Shown: positions 27,424-36,637, numbered from the stretch's first letter. The stretch: 64,000 bases of DNA from Massilia sp. 9I (GCF_902506415.1 NZ_LR733275.1:1462448-1526447); one strand, 5' to 3'. The notes: generated by a model not told the origin, from the sequence alone. A program made the numbers and translations.

Positions 27424-27516
27424 CGCGGGATCGCACGCGCACGGAACTCCGGATGATGAGCAGCGTCGAAGCTAAGCGCCCCCGAGGCGCCAACCTGCGA
27501 CGCACCTTCATCCGCC

Positions 27517-28011
27517 ATGAACATTTCTCTTCGCAGTAAAGCGCTTCTCGCCACCCTGCTGGCCCTCCTGGCCGGATGCGCCAGCCCACCGCCGCCTGTC
27601 TCCGTCGAAGAGCGCGGCACGGTCGCCATCGAGACGGTGTCCGGACCGACGCCGGCGCCATCCCCACCGCCATCGCTGACGCTCGACGCCTACAAGGCGC
27701 ACGTGGCGCGCCACATCCTCGAACGCAATGCCGACCGCAGCTTCAGGGGGCGCCTGCCGCCCATGCTGCCGGCCATCGTGGTGGTCAGCATCACGGTGGA
27801 CCGGGACGGGCAACTAACTGACGTGCGGGTGCAGCGCTCGCGCGACCCGGATGCCTCGCGCGTTGCGCTGGCCTCGATGCTGCGCAGCGGGCCCTTGCCG
27901 CGCCCCCACGGGTTGCTCGCCGCGAACAGCAGCGCGATCACCTTCTCGGAGACCTTCCTGTTCGACCGCGACTACCGCTTCCAGCTACGAAGCCTGGCCG
28001 GCCCCCAGTAA
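27517..28011 (+). CDS. lipoprotein with TonB-C-terminal-like domain
   Basis: The 164-residue product has a lipoprotein signal (LLAGC, Cys near 21), a short Pro-rich linker (about 23-52) and a C-terminal stretch resembling the TonB C-terminal fold: an IVVVSITVDRDGQLTDVRVQRS strand pair, then a helix with SMLRSGPLP. Classical TonB has an N-terminal membrane anchor instead of a lipid anchor, so this may be an outer-membrane-attached relative or a TolA/TonB-like accessory protein. It is convergent with the amidohydrolase, 4 bases apart. Function is unknown; the family call is moderate. Confidence 0.6.
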   Translation: MNISLRSKALLATLLALLAGCASPPPPVSVEERGTVAIETVSGPTPAPSPPPSLTLDAYKAHVARHILERNADRSFRGRLPPMLPAIVVVSITVDRDGQLTDVRVQRSRDPDASRVALASMLRSGPLPRPHGLLAANSSAITFSETFLFDRDYRFQLRSLAGPQ

Positions 28012-28015
28012 GGCG

Positions 28016-29323
28016 TCAGCGGCCGAGGACGTTCAACACCGCCAGGCTCATCGCCTGCGCCGCGGTCTTGATCGACGGTTCCGGCACCGGCGCGTAGAAG
28101 GGCGAGTGGTTGAAGGCGATCGGCTTGCCGCCTTCGCGCTCCGCTTCCGCCACGGCCTTCGGGTCGTAGACGCCGGTGAAGAAGAACATCGAGGGCACGC
28201 CCTCGTTGACGAACAGCGAGAAGTCTTCGCTGGCTGTCATGGCCGGCATGCGCTGGGCGTTGGCGGCGCCGAACGCGTCCTTGAACACGGCTTCGGTCTT
28301 GTTCACCAGCGCTTCGCTGTTGACGATGGCCGCGCCGCCGCTGATCAGCTGCACGTCGGGCGCCGGCGCCCCGGCCATGGCGGCCGAGGCATTCGCCACG
28401 CGGCGCACGCCATCGAGCAGCTTGGCGCGCACGGCCGGGCTGTAGGAGCGGATGGTGCCGCGCACCTGCACGCTGTCCGGGATGATGTTGCCGACGGTAC
28501 CGCCCTGGATCGCGCCGATGGTCACGACGCCGAATTCCTTCGGATCCTTCTCGCGGCTGACGACGGTCTGCACGTCCACCACGAAGCGCGCGGCAATGGT
28601 GATCGGGTCGAGCGACTTGTCCGGCGCCGAGCCGTGGCCGCCGCGGCCCTTGAACACGATCTCGATCGCGTCCGAGTTCGACGAAACCGGGCCGGCGTTG
28701 AAGCCGACGGTGCCGTAGGCCAGCGGCCAGGAATGCAGGGCAAACGCGTAGTCGGGCTTGGGGAAGCGCTTGAACAGGCCGTCGTCCAGCATGGCCCTGG
28801 CGCCGGACACGATCTCTTCCGCCGGCTGGGCGATGAACACGAGCGTGCCCTTCCACTTGCCCTTCATCTCGGCCAGCGTGCGCGCGGCGCCCAGCCAGCC
28901 GGCCATGTGGACGTCGTGGCCGCAGCTGTGCGTGACGAAGCTTTCGCGGCCGTCGCTCACTGTTTTTGCGCGGCTGGCGTACGGCAGGCCGGTCTTCTCT
29001 TCCATCGGCAGGCCGTCCATCTCCGTGCGCACCAGCACCGTAGGACCGGCGCCGTTCTTCAAGACCGCGACGATGCCGGTCTTGCCCACCTTTTCCGTGA
29101 CCTCGAAGCCGAGCTTGCGCATTTCAACAGCCAGCTTGCCGGCGGTGCGCACTTCCTGGAAGGCGATCTCCGGATTGGCGTGCAGGTCCTTGTAGACCGT
29201 GTCGAGCCAGGGGTACATGCCCCCCACCCGCGTGCTGACGTCGGATTTGAGGGCAGCGGGAAGCTGGGCGGATGCGGATGCTGCGCAGAGGGAGAGGACG
29301 GCGGCGATCAGGGCAGATTTCAT
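28016..29323 (-). CDS. secreted M20D-family amidohydrolase/peptidase
   Basis: The 435-residue protein starts with a signal peptide (cleavage near SASA/QLPA, about 19). It carries the M20D metal-site series HANPEIAFQE, SCGHDVHMAG and QPAEEIVSGARAML, and the lid-domain GRGGHGSAPDKS stretch, followed by a final catalytic-domain segment with ASEDFSLF. Relatives include hippurate hydrolase, N-acyl amino acid amidohydrolases and IAA-amino acid hydrolases. Periplasmic location is inferred from the signal. The start at 29323 was picked because it gives the signal peptide; upstream in-frame sequence overlaps the neighbouring gene and is not coding. Confidence 0.9.
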   Translation of the reverse strand: MKSALIAAVLSLCAASASAQLPAALKSDVSTRVGGMYPWLDTVYKDLHANPEIAFQEVRTAGKLAVEMRKLGFEVTEKVGKTGIVAVLKNGAGPTVLVRTEMDGLPMEEKTGLPYASRAKTVSDGRESFVTHSCGHDVHMAGWLGAARTLAEMKGKWKGTLVFIAQPAEEIVSGARAMLDDGLFKRFPKPDYAFALHSWPLAYGTVGFNAGPVSSNSDAIEIVFKGRGGHGSAPDKSLDPITIAARFVVDVQTVVSREKDPKEFGVVTIGAIQGGTVGNIIPDSVQVRGTIRSYSPAVRAKLLDGVRRVANASAAMAGAPAPDVQLISGGAAIVNSEALVNKTEAVFKDAFGAANAQRMPAMTASEDFSLFVNEGVPSMFFFTGVYDPKAVAEAEREGGKPIAFNHSPFYAPVPEPSIKTAAQAMSLAVLNVLGR

Positions 29324-29359
29324 TGAGCCTCGGTGCGAGTTCACGTTGAACGAGTGGGG

Positions 29360-29384
29360 TAAATCGGGCCAGTGGCCCGATTTA
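29360..29384. repeat. perfect inverted repeat between the M61 and M20 genes
   Basis: An 11-base stem (TAAATCGGGCC and its complement) with a 3-base loop lies 19 bases beyond the M61 stop codon and 36 bases before the M20 start. It has no following T-run, so it is not a textbook terminator. It may still end or stabilise the M61 message. Confidence 0.6.
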
Positions 29385-29403
29385 CGAGCCGCCCACCCTA
29401 CGG

Positions 29404-31233
29404 TTAGATGCTGCTGGGGCGCTTCAGGGCTGTCGATTTTTTGCCGGCGACGGCTTGCGACAGGGTGATGCCGGGTACGCGGTCGCCCTGCAGCGTCACC
29501 TCGAACTCCATCAGCTCGTCGCGGCGGAAGGCGTGCACCTTGACCTTGTCGCCCACGCGGTAGCGGCACAGCAGGGTATCGACGTTGGGCGGATTGCCGC
29601 TGGCGCGAAGGCCGTCGATGGCGATGATGACGTCATGCGCCGACAGGCCGGCGCGGTGGGCGGCGCCGCCCTCATGGACCTGGCTCAGCTTCGCGCCCAG
29701 CGGATCGCGGCCGATATTGGCGTCGAGCGAGGGCTTGCCGCCCTTGCGCTCGTCCACCAGCTTGAGGCCGAAGGGGGCGTACAGCTTGGCCAGCGGCAGG
29801 TCGTCAAAGCCACGGACCCAGCGTTCGAACTGGGTGCGCAGGCGGGTTCCGGCCACCTCGTCGAAGATCGCCTCGACTTCGGCTTCCGTCACGCCGCGGC
29901 CCGCGCCATTGTAGAAGTCGCGTCCGAAGCGCTCCCACAGCGCCAGCATCACGTCGTCCAGCGATTTGGCGCCACCGGTCTTGGCGCGGATGGTCAGGTC
30001 GAAGGCCAGGCCGATCAGCGAACCCTTGGTGTAGTAGCTGATGATGGCGTTCGGCGAATTTTCGTCCTGGCGGTAGTACTTGCTCCAGGCGTCGAAGCTG
30101 GAATCGGCCACGCTCTGCTTCAGGCGCCCGCTGCCGCGCAGGACACCGCCGATGGTTTTCGAGAGCAGCTTGAAATAGGTCGCTTCGCCGATGATCCCGG
30201 CGCGCACCAGCATCAGGTCGTCGTAGTAGCTGGTGAAGCCTTCGAACAGCCAGAGCAGCGGCGTATAGTTCTCGACCTGCAGGTCGTAGGGGGCGAACAC
30301 GGCGGGCTTGATGCGCTTGACGTTCCAGGTGTGGAAGTATTCGTGGCTGCACAGGCCCAGGAAGCGCAGGTAGCCCTCGCCCGGTTCGGCGCTCTTCGGC
30401 GTCGCCAGGCTCGGCAGGTCGGCGCGGGCGCAGATCAGTGCGGTGGAGGCGCGGTGCTCGAGGCCGCCGTAGCCGTCGCCCACCGCCATGGTCATGAACA
30501 CGTAGCGGTCCATCGGCGCGCGCTTGCCCTGCGGGTCGAAGAAGGCGATCTGGGTTTCGCAGATGGCTTTCAGGTCGGCCTGCAGGCGCGCCATGTCGAG
30601 GTTCGGCACGCGGCCGGTGATGACGATGTCGTGCGGGATGCCGTGCGCCTTGAAGGTAGCCAGTTCGAACTCGCCCATCTCGACCGGATGGTCGATCAGT
30701 TCGTCGTAATTGGCCGCGGCATAGGTGCCGAAGCCGTAGCGCTTGGCGCCCAGCTCCCGCATCGCGGTGGCCACGCGCCAGCCCTTGGCGAGCGGATCGC
30801 CGGGGCGCTGGATGTCGACCTGGTGCGCCACGTCCTCCTGCCCCACCACGCGCAGGAATACGCTGGTGCCGTTGAAGAAGCCGTGGGTCTGGTCGAGGTG
30901 GGCGGCGCGCACCGACAGGTCCCAGGCGTACACCTCGTAGTGCAGGGTCAGCGGGCCGCTGACGCCCGCCGCGCGCCAGGAATGCTTGTCCAGTTTCGTG
31001 AGCAGGACGTCCTGGCCGCCGCTCTCGGCGCGGATGCGCACGATGTTGCGGGCGAACTCGCGAATCATGTAGCTGCCCGGGATCCATGCAGGCAGTGCGA
31101 ACACCTGTCCGTCCGGGCTGGGTGCCGCTACCGTGACCGTGACATTGAACAGGTGGCCGGCCAGGTCCTTCGGAACGATCGTGTAGAGGATGGCTGGCTG
31201 CTCGGGCTTCTTTTTCTGGGAAGGTTTTTTCAT
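29404..31233 (-). CDS. M61 glycyl aminopeptidase-family protein with PDZ domain
   Basis: The 609-residue protein has the N-terminal beta-sandwich of the M61 family (PAWIPGSYMIREFARNI). The gluzincin site HEYFHTWNVKRIKP is followed by an ENYT...WLFEGFTSYYDDL block carrying the third metal ligand. A C-terminal PDZ domain (about 500-580) contains GGAAHRAGLSAHDVIIAIDG. No signal peptide is visible; the N-terminus is Lys-rich, so it appears cytoplasmic. M61 members cleave N-terminal Gly or Ala from peptides in known cases. It stands alone between the M20 and molybdenum-hydroxylase genes. Confidence 0.9.
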   Translation of the reverse strand: MKKPSQKKKPEQPAILYTIVPKDLAGHLFNVTVTVAAPSPDGQVFALPAWIPGSYMIREFARNIVRIRAESGGQDVLLTKLDKHSWRAAGVSGPLTLHYEVYAWDLSVRAAHLDQTHGFFNGTSVFLRVVGQEDVAHQVDIQRPGDPLAKGWRVATAMRELGAKRYGFGTYAAANYDELIDHPVEMGEFELATFKAHGIPHDIVITGRVPNLDMARLQADLKAICETQIAFFDPQGKRAPMDRYVFMTMAVGDGYGGLEHRASTALICARADLPSLATPKSAEPGEGYLRFLGLCSHEYFHTWNVKRIKPAVFAPYDLQVENYTPLLWLFEGFTSYYDDLMLVRAGIIGEATYFKLLSKTIGGVLRGSGRLKQSVADSSFDAWSKYYRQDENSPNAIISYYTKGSLIGLAFDLTIRAKTGGAKSLDDVMLALWERFGRDFYNGAGRGVTEAEVEAIFDEVAGTRLRTQFERWVRGFDDLPLAKLYAPFGLKLVDERKGGKPSLDANIGRDPLGAKLSQVHEGGAAHRAGLSAHDVIIAIDGLRASGNPPNVDTLLCRYRVGDKVKVHAFRRDELMEFEVTLQGDRVPGITLSQAVAGKKSTALKRPSSI

Positions 31234-31316
31234 ATTGATAGGATGATCATGCGACCGGAATATGCTCCCTAGTGTAATCGGATTCGATCACGTCTGGAAA
31301 CTTTGACATGCATATG

Positions 31317-31889
31317 TCATCCTGGCAGGTCCGCCGGTGTATCGATGTCGCGAAGGATGCCCGGATCGTCGACCTCGACCTCGGTTACCGGGTGCGCCTG
31401 CAGCAGCCGGCGTGCGCCCTGGTCGCCGCCAAGGCCCAGCAGCGCGTCACGATGGGAGCCTGCGAACGCGACCGGATTGCCGCGCCGTCCGCCATGGACC
31501 GGGACCGCGATGCCGGCGCCTCCCACGACGGCATCGCGCAGCGCAGCCAGGGTGGCCGCCCGAACGAAGGGCATGTCGCCCAGCGCCACCAGCCAGCCCT
31601 CGGCGGGCAAGGAATGGCGGATGGCGTGCACCAGCGAGGCGCCCATGCCGGTATCGGCCTCCGGGCACAAGCTGACCTCGCAGCCGAGCGCGCGCAGGAG
31701 ATCGGCGACGCCGCCATCGTCGGGCGGCACGACGGCAATCACACGGGGAACACAAGCGAGGAGAAGACGCGCGCTGGCGACCACCACGGGGTCGCCGCCG
31801 GCGAGCTGCTGGAGCAGCTTGTTGTTCCTGCCTTCAGGATCGAAGCGGCGGCCCCGACCGGCGGCGAGCAGGATGCCGGTCGGTTCCAT
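31317..31889 (-). CDS. mocA: MocA-like nucleotidyltransferase (molybdenum cofactor cytidylyltransferase family)
   Basis: This 190-residue protein opens with GILLAAGRGRRFDPEGRNNKLL, the nucleotide-binding loop of the MobA-like NTP transferase family. It also has LVALGDMPFV with the metal-binding Asp, GRRGNPVAF, and DIDTPADL near the end. Members next to molybdenum hydroxylases convert molybdopterin to molybdopterin cytosine dinucleotide (MCD). Its start lies 5 bases after the iorB-like stop, so it belongs to the iorA-iorB-mocA transcript, which fits a role in making the cofactor for that oxidoreductase. Confidence 0.87.
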   Translation of the reverse strand: MEPTGILLAAGRGRRFDPEGRNNKLLQQLAGGDPVVVASARLLLACVPRVIAVVPPDDGGVADLLRALGCEVSLCPEADTGMGASLVHAIRHSLPAEGWLVALGDMPFVRAATLAALRDAVVGGAGIAVPVHGGRRGNPVAFAGSHRDALLGLGGDQGARRLLQAHPVTEVEVDDPGILRDIDTPADLPG

Positions 31890-31894
31890 GCGCG

Positions 31895-34108
31895 TCAAGC
31901 CGTGGCGAGGTCGAACGGCAGCTTGCGCAGGCGCTTGCCGGTCAGCCGGAACACGGCGTTGGCAAAGGCCGGCGCCAGCGGCGGCAGGCCCGGCTCGCCG
32001 ATGCCGGTCGGCGGCTCGTTCGAGGGCACGATGTGCACCTCGACCTGCGGCATCTCGTGGTGGCGCGCCACCACGTAATCGCCGAAGTTCTGCTGCTCGA
32101 CCACGCCGTCCTTGAGCGTGATCGCGGCGCCCGGCAGGGTCATGCCGAGGCCCATCAGGGCCGCGCCCTGCACCTGCGCCTCGATCGACAGCGGGTTGAC
32201 CGGCTGGTTGCAGTGCACGCCCGCGACCGCGCGGTGCAATTTCGGAACACCCTCGACCACCGAGGCTTCGACCACATAGGCCACCACCGTGCCGAAGGAC
32301 TCGTGCACGGCCACGCCCCAGGCGCGGCCCTTCGGCAGCTTGCGCGTACCGTAGCCGGACTTGGCCACCGCCAGGTCGAGCGCCGCACGATGGCGCGCGT
32401 GCTTCTCGCCCATCAGCCCCTTGCGGTAGGCGACCGGGTCGAGCTTGGCGGCATGGGCCGCCTCGTCGATCAGGGTCTCCATGACAAAGGCGGTGTGGGT
32501 CGAGCCCACCGAGCGCCACCACAGCACCGGCACGTTCTGCGTCACGCCGTGCACGCTCAGGTTCATCGGCACGGCATAAGGCTCGCCCATGCCTTCGATG
32601 GTGGTGCCGTCCACGCCGTTCTTGACCATCATCGGCTCGAACAGGGTGCCGGCCATGATCGACTGGCCCACCACCTTGTGGTCCCAGGCCACGATCTGGC
32701 CCTTGGCGTCGAGGCCGATATCGGCGCGGTGCACATAGGCCGGGCGGTAATAGCCGCCGCGGATGTCATCCTCGCGACTCCACACCACCTTGACCGGACC
32801 GCTTTTACCTGCTGCGCGCCAGGCCTTCGCGATGCGCACGGTGTCGCCCATCCAGTCCGAGGCCGGCACCGCGCGGCGGCCGAAACCGCCGCCCGCCATC
32901 ATCGTGTTGATCGTCACCTGCTCCGGCTTGAAGCCGAGCAGCCCTGCGGCGACCTGCTGGTCGACGGTCTGGAACTGGGTGCCGGCCCAGATGGTGCAGG
33001 CATCATCCTTCAGGTCGACCACGCAATTGAGCGGTTCCATCGGCGCGTGCGCCAGATACGGGAACTCGTAGACGGCCGATATCTTGTGGGCCGCGCTTGC
33101 CAGCTTCGACACGTCGGCCGCGCGCGCCACGCTGCCGCCCGGCGCCTTGGCCAGCTGGCGGTATTCCTCCAACTGGCGTGCGCTGTCGACCTTTGCGACG
33201 GCGCTGCTATCCCATTCGGCCTGCAGCGCCTCGCGGCCCTGCTTCGCCGGCCAGTAGCCGGTCGCGAACACGGCGACGCCGCGCGCCCCTCGGTCCAGCT
33301 CCACTTCCAGCACCTCGACCACGCCCTTGACTGCGCGCGCCGCGGCGGCATCGAATTTCGCCACCTTCGCGCCGAACACCGGCGGACGTGCGATCACCAC
33401 GGTCAGCGCATTCTCCGGCTTGAAGTCGATGCCGAACTGCTGGTGGCCGCTCGACTTGGCGCGCGCGTCGATGCGGCGCATCGGTTTGCCGATGTAGCGG
33501 AACGCCTTGGCATCCTTGAGCACCACGGTGGCGGGCACCGGCTGCTTCATGGCGGCGTCGGCCAGCGAACCATAGCTCGCCTTCAAACCGTTCGGACCGA
33601 GCACCATGCCTTTCGACGTCGTGAGCTTGGAAGGATCGACCTTCCACTGCTCGGCCGCGGCCGCGACCAGCATGGCGCGGGCGCGCGCACCGATCTCGCG
33701 GTATTGCGTGAAGCCGCGCGCAATGCTGCCTGAGCCGCCGGTGATCTGGATGCCGAAGGCCGGATCCTTGTAGACGTCGCCGGCCGGCGCCAGTTCGCCG
33801 CGCATCTGCGACCAGTCGGCGTCGAGTTCTTCCGCGATCAGCATCGGCAGCGAGGTGTGCACGCCCTGGCCGAATTCGAGGCGGTTGACGATGACAGTGA
33901 CGCTGTTGTCGGGCGCGATGCGCAAGAACGCATTCGGCGCATACACCTTGGCATCGGCGGCGTTGGCAAAGCGGTTGGCGCCCGGCAGGGTGAAGCCGAG
34001 CACCAGGCCACCTGTGGCGGCAGCGCCGGCTTTCAGGAAGCCGCGGCGCGACAAGCCGGCGCCTGCCGAACGTGCAACGGCGGCGCGGTCGATCCAGTCG
34101 AATTTCAT
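31895..34108 (-). CDS. isoquinoline 1-oxidoreductase beta-type subunit (molybdopterin-binding aldehyde/xanthine oxidase family)
   Basis: The 737-residue large subunit carries a twin-arginine signal (SRRGFLKAGAAATGG), so it is exported folded to the periplasm. Family blocks seen include RLEFGQGVHTSLPMLIAEELD, QITGGSGSIARGF, APMEPLNCV, GGGFGRR, WWRSVGSTHTAFVME and GIGEPGLPPLAPA; the last contains the catalytic-type Glu. It would pair with the small Fe-S subunit encoded upstream and the MocA-like protein downstream. The natural substrate is uncertain: isoquinoline, aldehydes or other N-heterocycles are possible. The ATG at 34108 has a GAGGAG ribosome site. Confidence 0.9.
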   Translation of the reverse strand: MKFDWIDRAAVARSAGAGLSRRGFLKAGAAATGGLVLGFTLPGANRFANAADAKVYAPNAFLRIAPDNSVTVIVNRLEFGQGVHTSLPMLIAEELDADWSQMRGELAPAGDVYKDPAFGIQITGGSGSIARGFTQYREIGARARAMLVAAAAEQWKVDPSKLTTSKGMVLGPNGLKASYGSLADAAMKQPVPATVVLKDAKAFRYIGKPMRRIDARAKSSGHQQFGIDFKPENALTVVIARPPVFGAKVAKFDAAAARAVKGVVEVLEVELDRGARGVAVFATGYWPAKQGREALQAEWDSSAVAKVDSARQLEEYRQLAKAPGGSVARAADVSKLASAAHKISAVYEFPYLAHAPMEPLNCVVDLKDDACTIWAGTQFQTVDQQVAAGLLGFKPEQVTINTMMAGGGFGRRAVPASDWMGDTVRIAKAWRAAGKSGPVKVVWSREDDIRGGYYRPAYVHRADIGLDAKGQIVAWDHKVVGQSIMAGTLFEPMMVKNGVDGTTIEGMGEPYAVPMNLSVHGVTQNVPVLWWRSVGSTHTAFVMETLIDEAAHAAKLDPVAYRKGLMGEKHARHRAALDLAVAKSGYGTRKLPKGRAWGVAVHESFGTVVAYVVEASVVEGVPKLHRAVAGVHCNQPVNPLSIEAQVQGAALMGLGMTLPGAAITLKDGVVEQQNFGDYVVARHHEMPQVEVHIVPSNEPPTGIGEPGLPPLAPAFANAVFRLTGKRLRKLPFDLATA

Positions 34109-34118
34109 GGTGCGCTCC

Positions 34119-34577
34119 TCAGGCGAGGGTCTTGGCGGCATCCTTGATGGCCGCGCGGATCCGTTGGTAGGTGCCGCAGCGGCAGATGTTGCCGCTCATC
34201 GCGTTGTCGATGTCGGCGTCGCTCGGGCGCTTGTTGGTGCGCAGCAGGGCCGCGGCGCTCATCACCTGCCCGCTCTGGCAGTAGCCGCACTGGGGCACGT
34301 CGTGCTTGACCCAGGCATCCTGCACGGCCTTGCCGACCTTGTCGTTTTCCATCGCTTCGATGGTGGTGATCTTTTGGCCCTGCACGCTCGAAATCGGCGT
34401 GACGCAGGAGCGGATCGGGTTGCCGTCCAGGTGCACGGTGCAGGCGCCGCACAGCGCCGCGCCGCAGCCGAACTTGGTGCCCGTCATGTTGAGGTTGTCG
34501 CGCAGCGCCCAGAGGATGGGCGTGCTGGGGTCGGCGTCGACCTGGAGGTCGCGCCCGTTGATGTTCAAGGTGACCAT
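34119..34577 (-). CDS. isoquinoline 1-oxidoreductase alpha-type subunit ([2Fe-2S] protein)
   Basis: This 152-residue subunit has the two [2Fe-2S] clusters of the xanthine oxidase family. The plant-ferredoxin-type set is [15 protein letters not shown] plus the preceding GTKFGCG, and the second set is [13 protein letters not shown] with [11 protein letters not shown]. It would pass electrons from the molybdenum centre of the large subunit to a periplasmic acceptor such as a cytochrome. The ATG at 34577 with an AGGGAG ribosome site is preferred over an in-frame codon 63 bases upstream. It is first in the three-gene run. Confidence 0.93.
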   Translation of the reverse strand: MVTLNINGRDLQVDADPSTPILWALRDNLNMTGTKFGCGAALCGACTVHLDGNPIRSCVTPISSVQGQKITTIEAMENDKVGKAVQDAWVKHDVPQCGYCQSGQVMSAAALLRTNKRPSDADIDNAMSGNICRCGTYQRIRAAIKDAAKTLA

Positions 34578-34657
34578 GTACTGCTCCCTGTTTGGACTGC
34601 CTGTTATTGACTTCGTTATGCGTGGCGACCTTGCCGCCACGGTGCTGCTGCTTCTTT

Positions 34658-35377
34658 TTACTTGAGCGAATCGAGCTTGGCTTCCAGGCCCTTCAGGTCG
34701 ATCGCGCCCGGGATGCGCGAGCCGTCGGTGAAGAAGATCGCCGGGGTGCCCTGGATGCGCAGCTTCTGGCCGAGCGCCAGCACCTTGTCGTTCGGCGACT
34801 CGCAGGCGGCGGGTGCCGTCGGCGGCAGCTTGCCGTTGATCATCCAGTCATCCCAGGCCTTGACGCGGTCGGCCGCGCACCAGATGTTCTTCGACTTCAC
34901 GAACGAATCCTCCGACAGGATGTTGTACATGAAGGTGTAGATGGTGACGTTGTCGATTTCCTTGAGCGTGGTCTGGCGCAGGCGCTTGCAGTAGCCGCAG
35001 TTCGGGTCTTCGAACACGGCGATCTGGCGCTTGCCGTTGCCCTTGACCTGTTTCAGCGCCATCTCGAACGGCAGGTCGGTGAACTTGATCTTGTTGATCT
35101 CGTCGACGCGGGAGCGGGTCAGGTTGGTCGAGGTCTTGGTGTCGTAGACGTGGCCGATGAACAGGTATTCGCCCTTCTTGTCCGTGTACAGGATGTCGCC
35201 GGCGACGCGCACTTCGTACAGGCCGCCATAGGGGGTCTCACGGATCGCTTCGATCTTGGCGCCGCCCAGGCGCGGTTCCAGGGCCTTCTTGATGGTGGCC
35301 TCGGTGGTGTTCTGCGCCTCGACGCAAGATGCGAGCAGGCCCGTCGCCAGCAGCACGGCGACCTTCGTTTTCAACAT
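34658..35377 (-). CDS. dsbC: thiol:disulfide interchange protein DsbC
   Basis: DsbC shuffles wrong disulfides in the periplasm. The 239-residue protein has a signal, an N-terminal dimerisation domain (about 22-85) and a thioredoxin-fold domain with active site CGYC (127-130) followed by the [11 protein letters not shown] cis-Pro loop. It also has an extra Cys pair (CAAD...ACESP). The signal ends LLASC (Cys18), which looks like a lipobox; a lipid-anchored DsbC would be unusual, and signal peptidase I cleavage near VEA/Q is the alternative. It lies between a UbiH-family gene and the iorA-like gene, all leftward, and may be read separately from them. Confidence 0.9.
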   Translation of the reverse strand: MLKTKVAVLLATGLLASCVEAQNTTEATIKKALEPRLGGAKIEAIRETPYGGLYEVRVAGDILYTDKKGEYLFIGHVYDTKTSTNLTRSRVDEINKIKFTDLPFEMALKQVKGNGKRQIAVFEDPNCGYCKRLRQTTLKEIDNVTIYTFMYNILSEDSFVKSKNIWCAADRVKAWDDWMINGKLPPTAPAACESPNDKVLALGQKLRIQGTPAIFFTDGSRIPGAIDLKGLEAKLDSLK

Positions 35378-35419
35378 GACAATTCCTTACAGGAGCTCGG
35401 TGCTCGGTTGGGTGATGAT

Positions 35420-36637
35420 TTACTTGCCCATCGCATGCGCCATCAGGCGGCGCTTAACTCCGGGCAATTTATCGAGCAAGTTTAATCCGAAATTACGCAC
35501 AACGCGTAGGGGTTCGAGGTTGGCGCCGAACAAACGCTCTAACCCGTCAGTGGCCCATTGCATAAGCAGCACGTCTTCCTTGCGTTTGCGGGCATAGCGC
35601 GCCAGCACCCGCTCGTCGGCGATGCCGCGGCGGTCTTCGCGTTCGCGCAGCACCGTCAGGAGGTCGACGATGTCGCCGAAGCCCAAATTCATGCCGTGCC
35701 CGGCCAGCGGATGCACGGCGTGGGCGGCGTCGCCCACCAGCGCCACGCGCGGCGCAACCAGCGAATGCGGACGCACCAGCGCCAGCGGCACTGCCTTGAC
35801 GGCTTCCGGCTGCAGCGGACGCAGCGTGCCGAGCTTCTCGTCGGCGTATTCTGCCAGGCGGATCGCCATTTCCCCGAGCGACTCGTCCATCAAGGTGTCG
35901 GCCAGGGTTTCCGGAGCCGACCAGACCAGCGAGACGCGGTTGCCGGGCAGCGGCAGCAGCGCGATGATGCCGTCGGCGCAGGTGAACCACTGGGAGGCGG
36001 CGCCATGGTGCGGCTTGTCGCAGGCGAAATTGGTGACGATGGCGCGCTGGTGGTACATGCGGTAATCGACCCCGATGTCGCACTGCCCGCGCACCCAGGA
36101 TTCGCGGCCGTCGGCGCCGATCACGAGTTCGCAGGCGATCTTGGTGCCGTCTTCCAGCAGCACGGCGGCGCCGAGATCGCTGCAGGTGAGATCGCAGGCG
36201 CAGCCGGTGACCAGCTGGACATTGGCGGCGAACTTGAGCGCCGCGTCCAGCGCGCCGTTCAGGTTGCTGTCCTCGACGATCCAGGCCAGGGTGCCGACGT
36301 GGGCGCCGAAGGCGTCAAAGCCGAGGTTGCCGCCCTGCTGGCCATCACCGCGGATATCCATTGCGTCGACCGGCTGGACCCGCGCCAGGTCGAGCGCCCC
36401 CCAGACCTTGAGCGAAGCCAGCAGGTCGTGCGCCGTGTGGTTCAGGGCATAGACCCGCACATCCCAGGGTTTCTCCGCGGCCGAGGTGCTCGGTGTCTCT
36501 GGCGCCGGGCGCGACGGCGGCACCAGCAGGGTGACGCTGTATCCCGACTGGGCGAAACCGAGGGCGGCAGTCTTGGCGATGGCGCCGTTGCCGACGATGC
36601 AGACGTCGCTGCGATGCTGGGCGGAGGTGGTAGTCAT
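35420..36637 (-). CDS. UbiH/UbiF-family FAD-dependent hydroxylase
   Basis: A 405-residue class A flavoprotein monooxygenase, probably hydroxylating the ring of a ubiquinone precursor. The N-terminal dinucleotide loop reads VGNGAIAKTAALG, with Ala at the place of the usual third Gly. The second FAD block is LVGDAAHAVHPLAGHGMNLGFGD, and IGADGRESWVR is the DG motif. The start at 36637 was chosen over 36646, three codons earlier. Which position of the ring it acts on cannot be told. dsbC follows 42 bases later. Confidence 0.85.
   Translation of the reverse strand: MTTTSAQHRSDVCIVGNGAIAKTAALGFAQSGYSVTLLVPPSRPAPETPSTSAAEKPWDVRVYALNHTAHDLLASLKVWGALDLARVQPVDAMDIRGDGQQGGNLGFDAFGAHVGTLAWIVEDSNLNGALDAALKFAANVQLVTGCACDLTCSDLGAAVLLEDGTKIACELVIGADGRESWVRGQCDIGVDYRMYHQRAIVTNFACDKPHHGAASQWFTCADGIIALLPLPGNRVSLVWSAPETLADTLMDESLGEMAIRLAEYADEKLGTLRPLQPEAVKAVPLALVRPHSLVAPRVALVGDAAHAVHPLAGHGMNLGFGDIVDLLTVLREREDRRGIADERVLARYARKRKEDVLLMQWATDGLERLFGANLEPLRVVRNFGLNLLDKLPGVKRRLMAHAMGK

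Noticed and set aside
32033..33733. A 566-codon plus-strand frame opposite the iorB-like gene
   Set aside because: His/Arg/Ala-rich shadow with no recognised domain, while the opposite strand has a complete molybdenum hydroxylase subunit.
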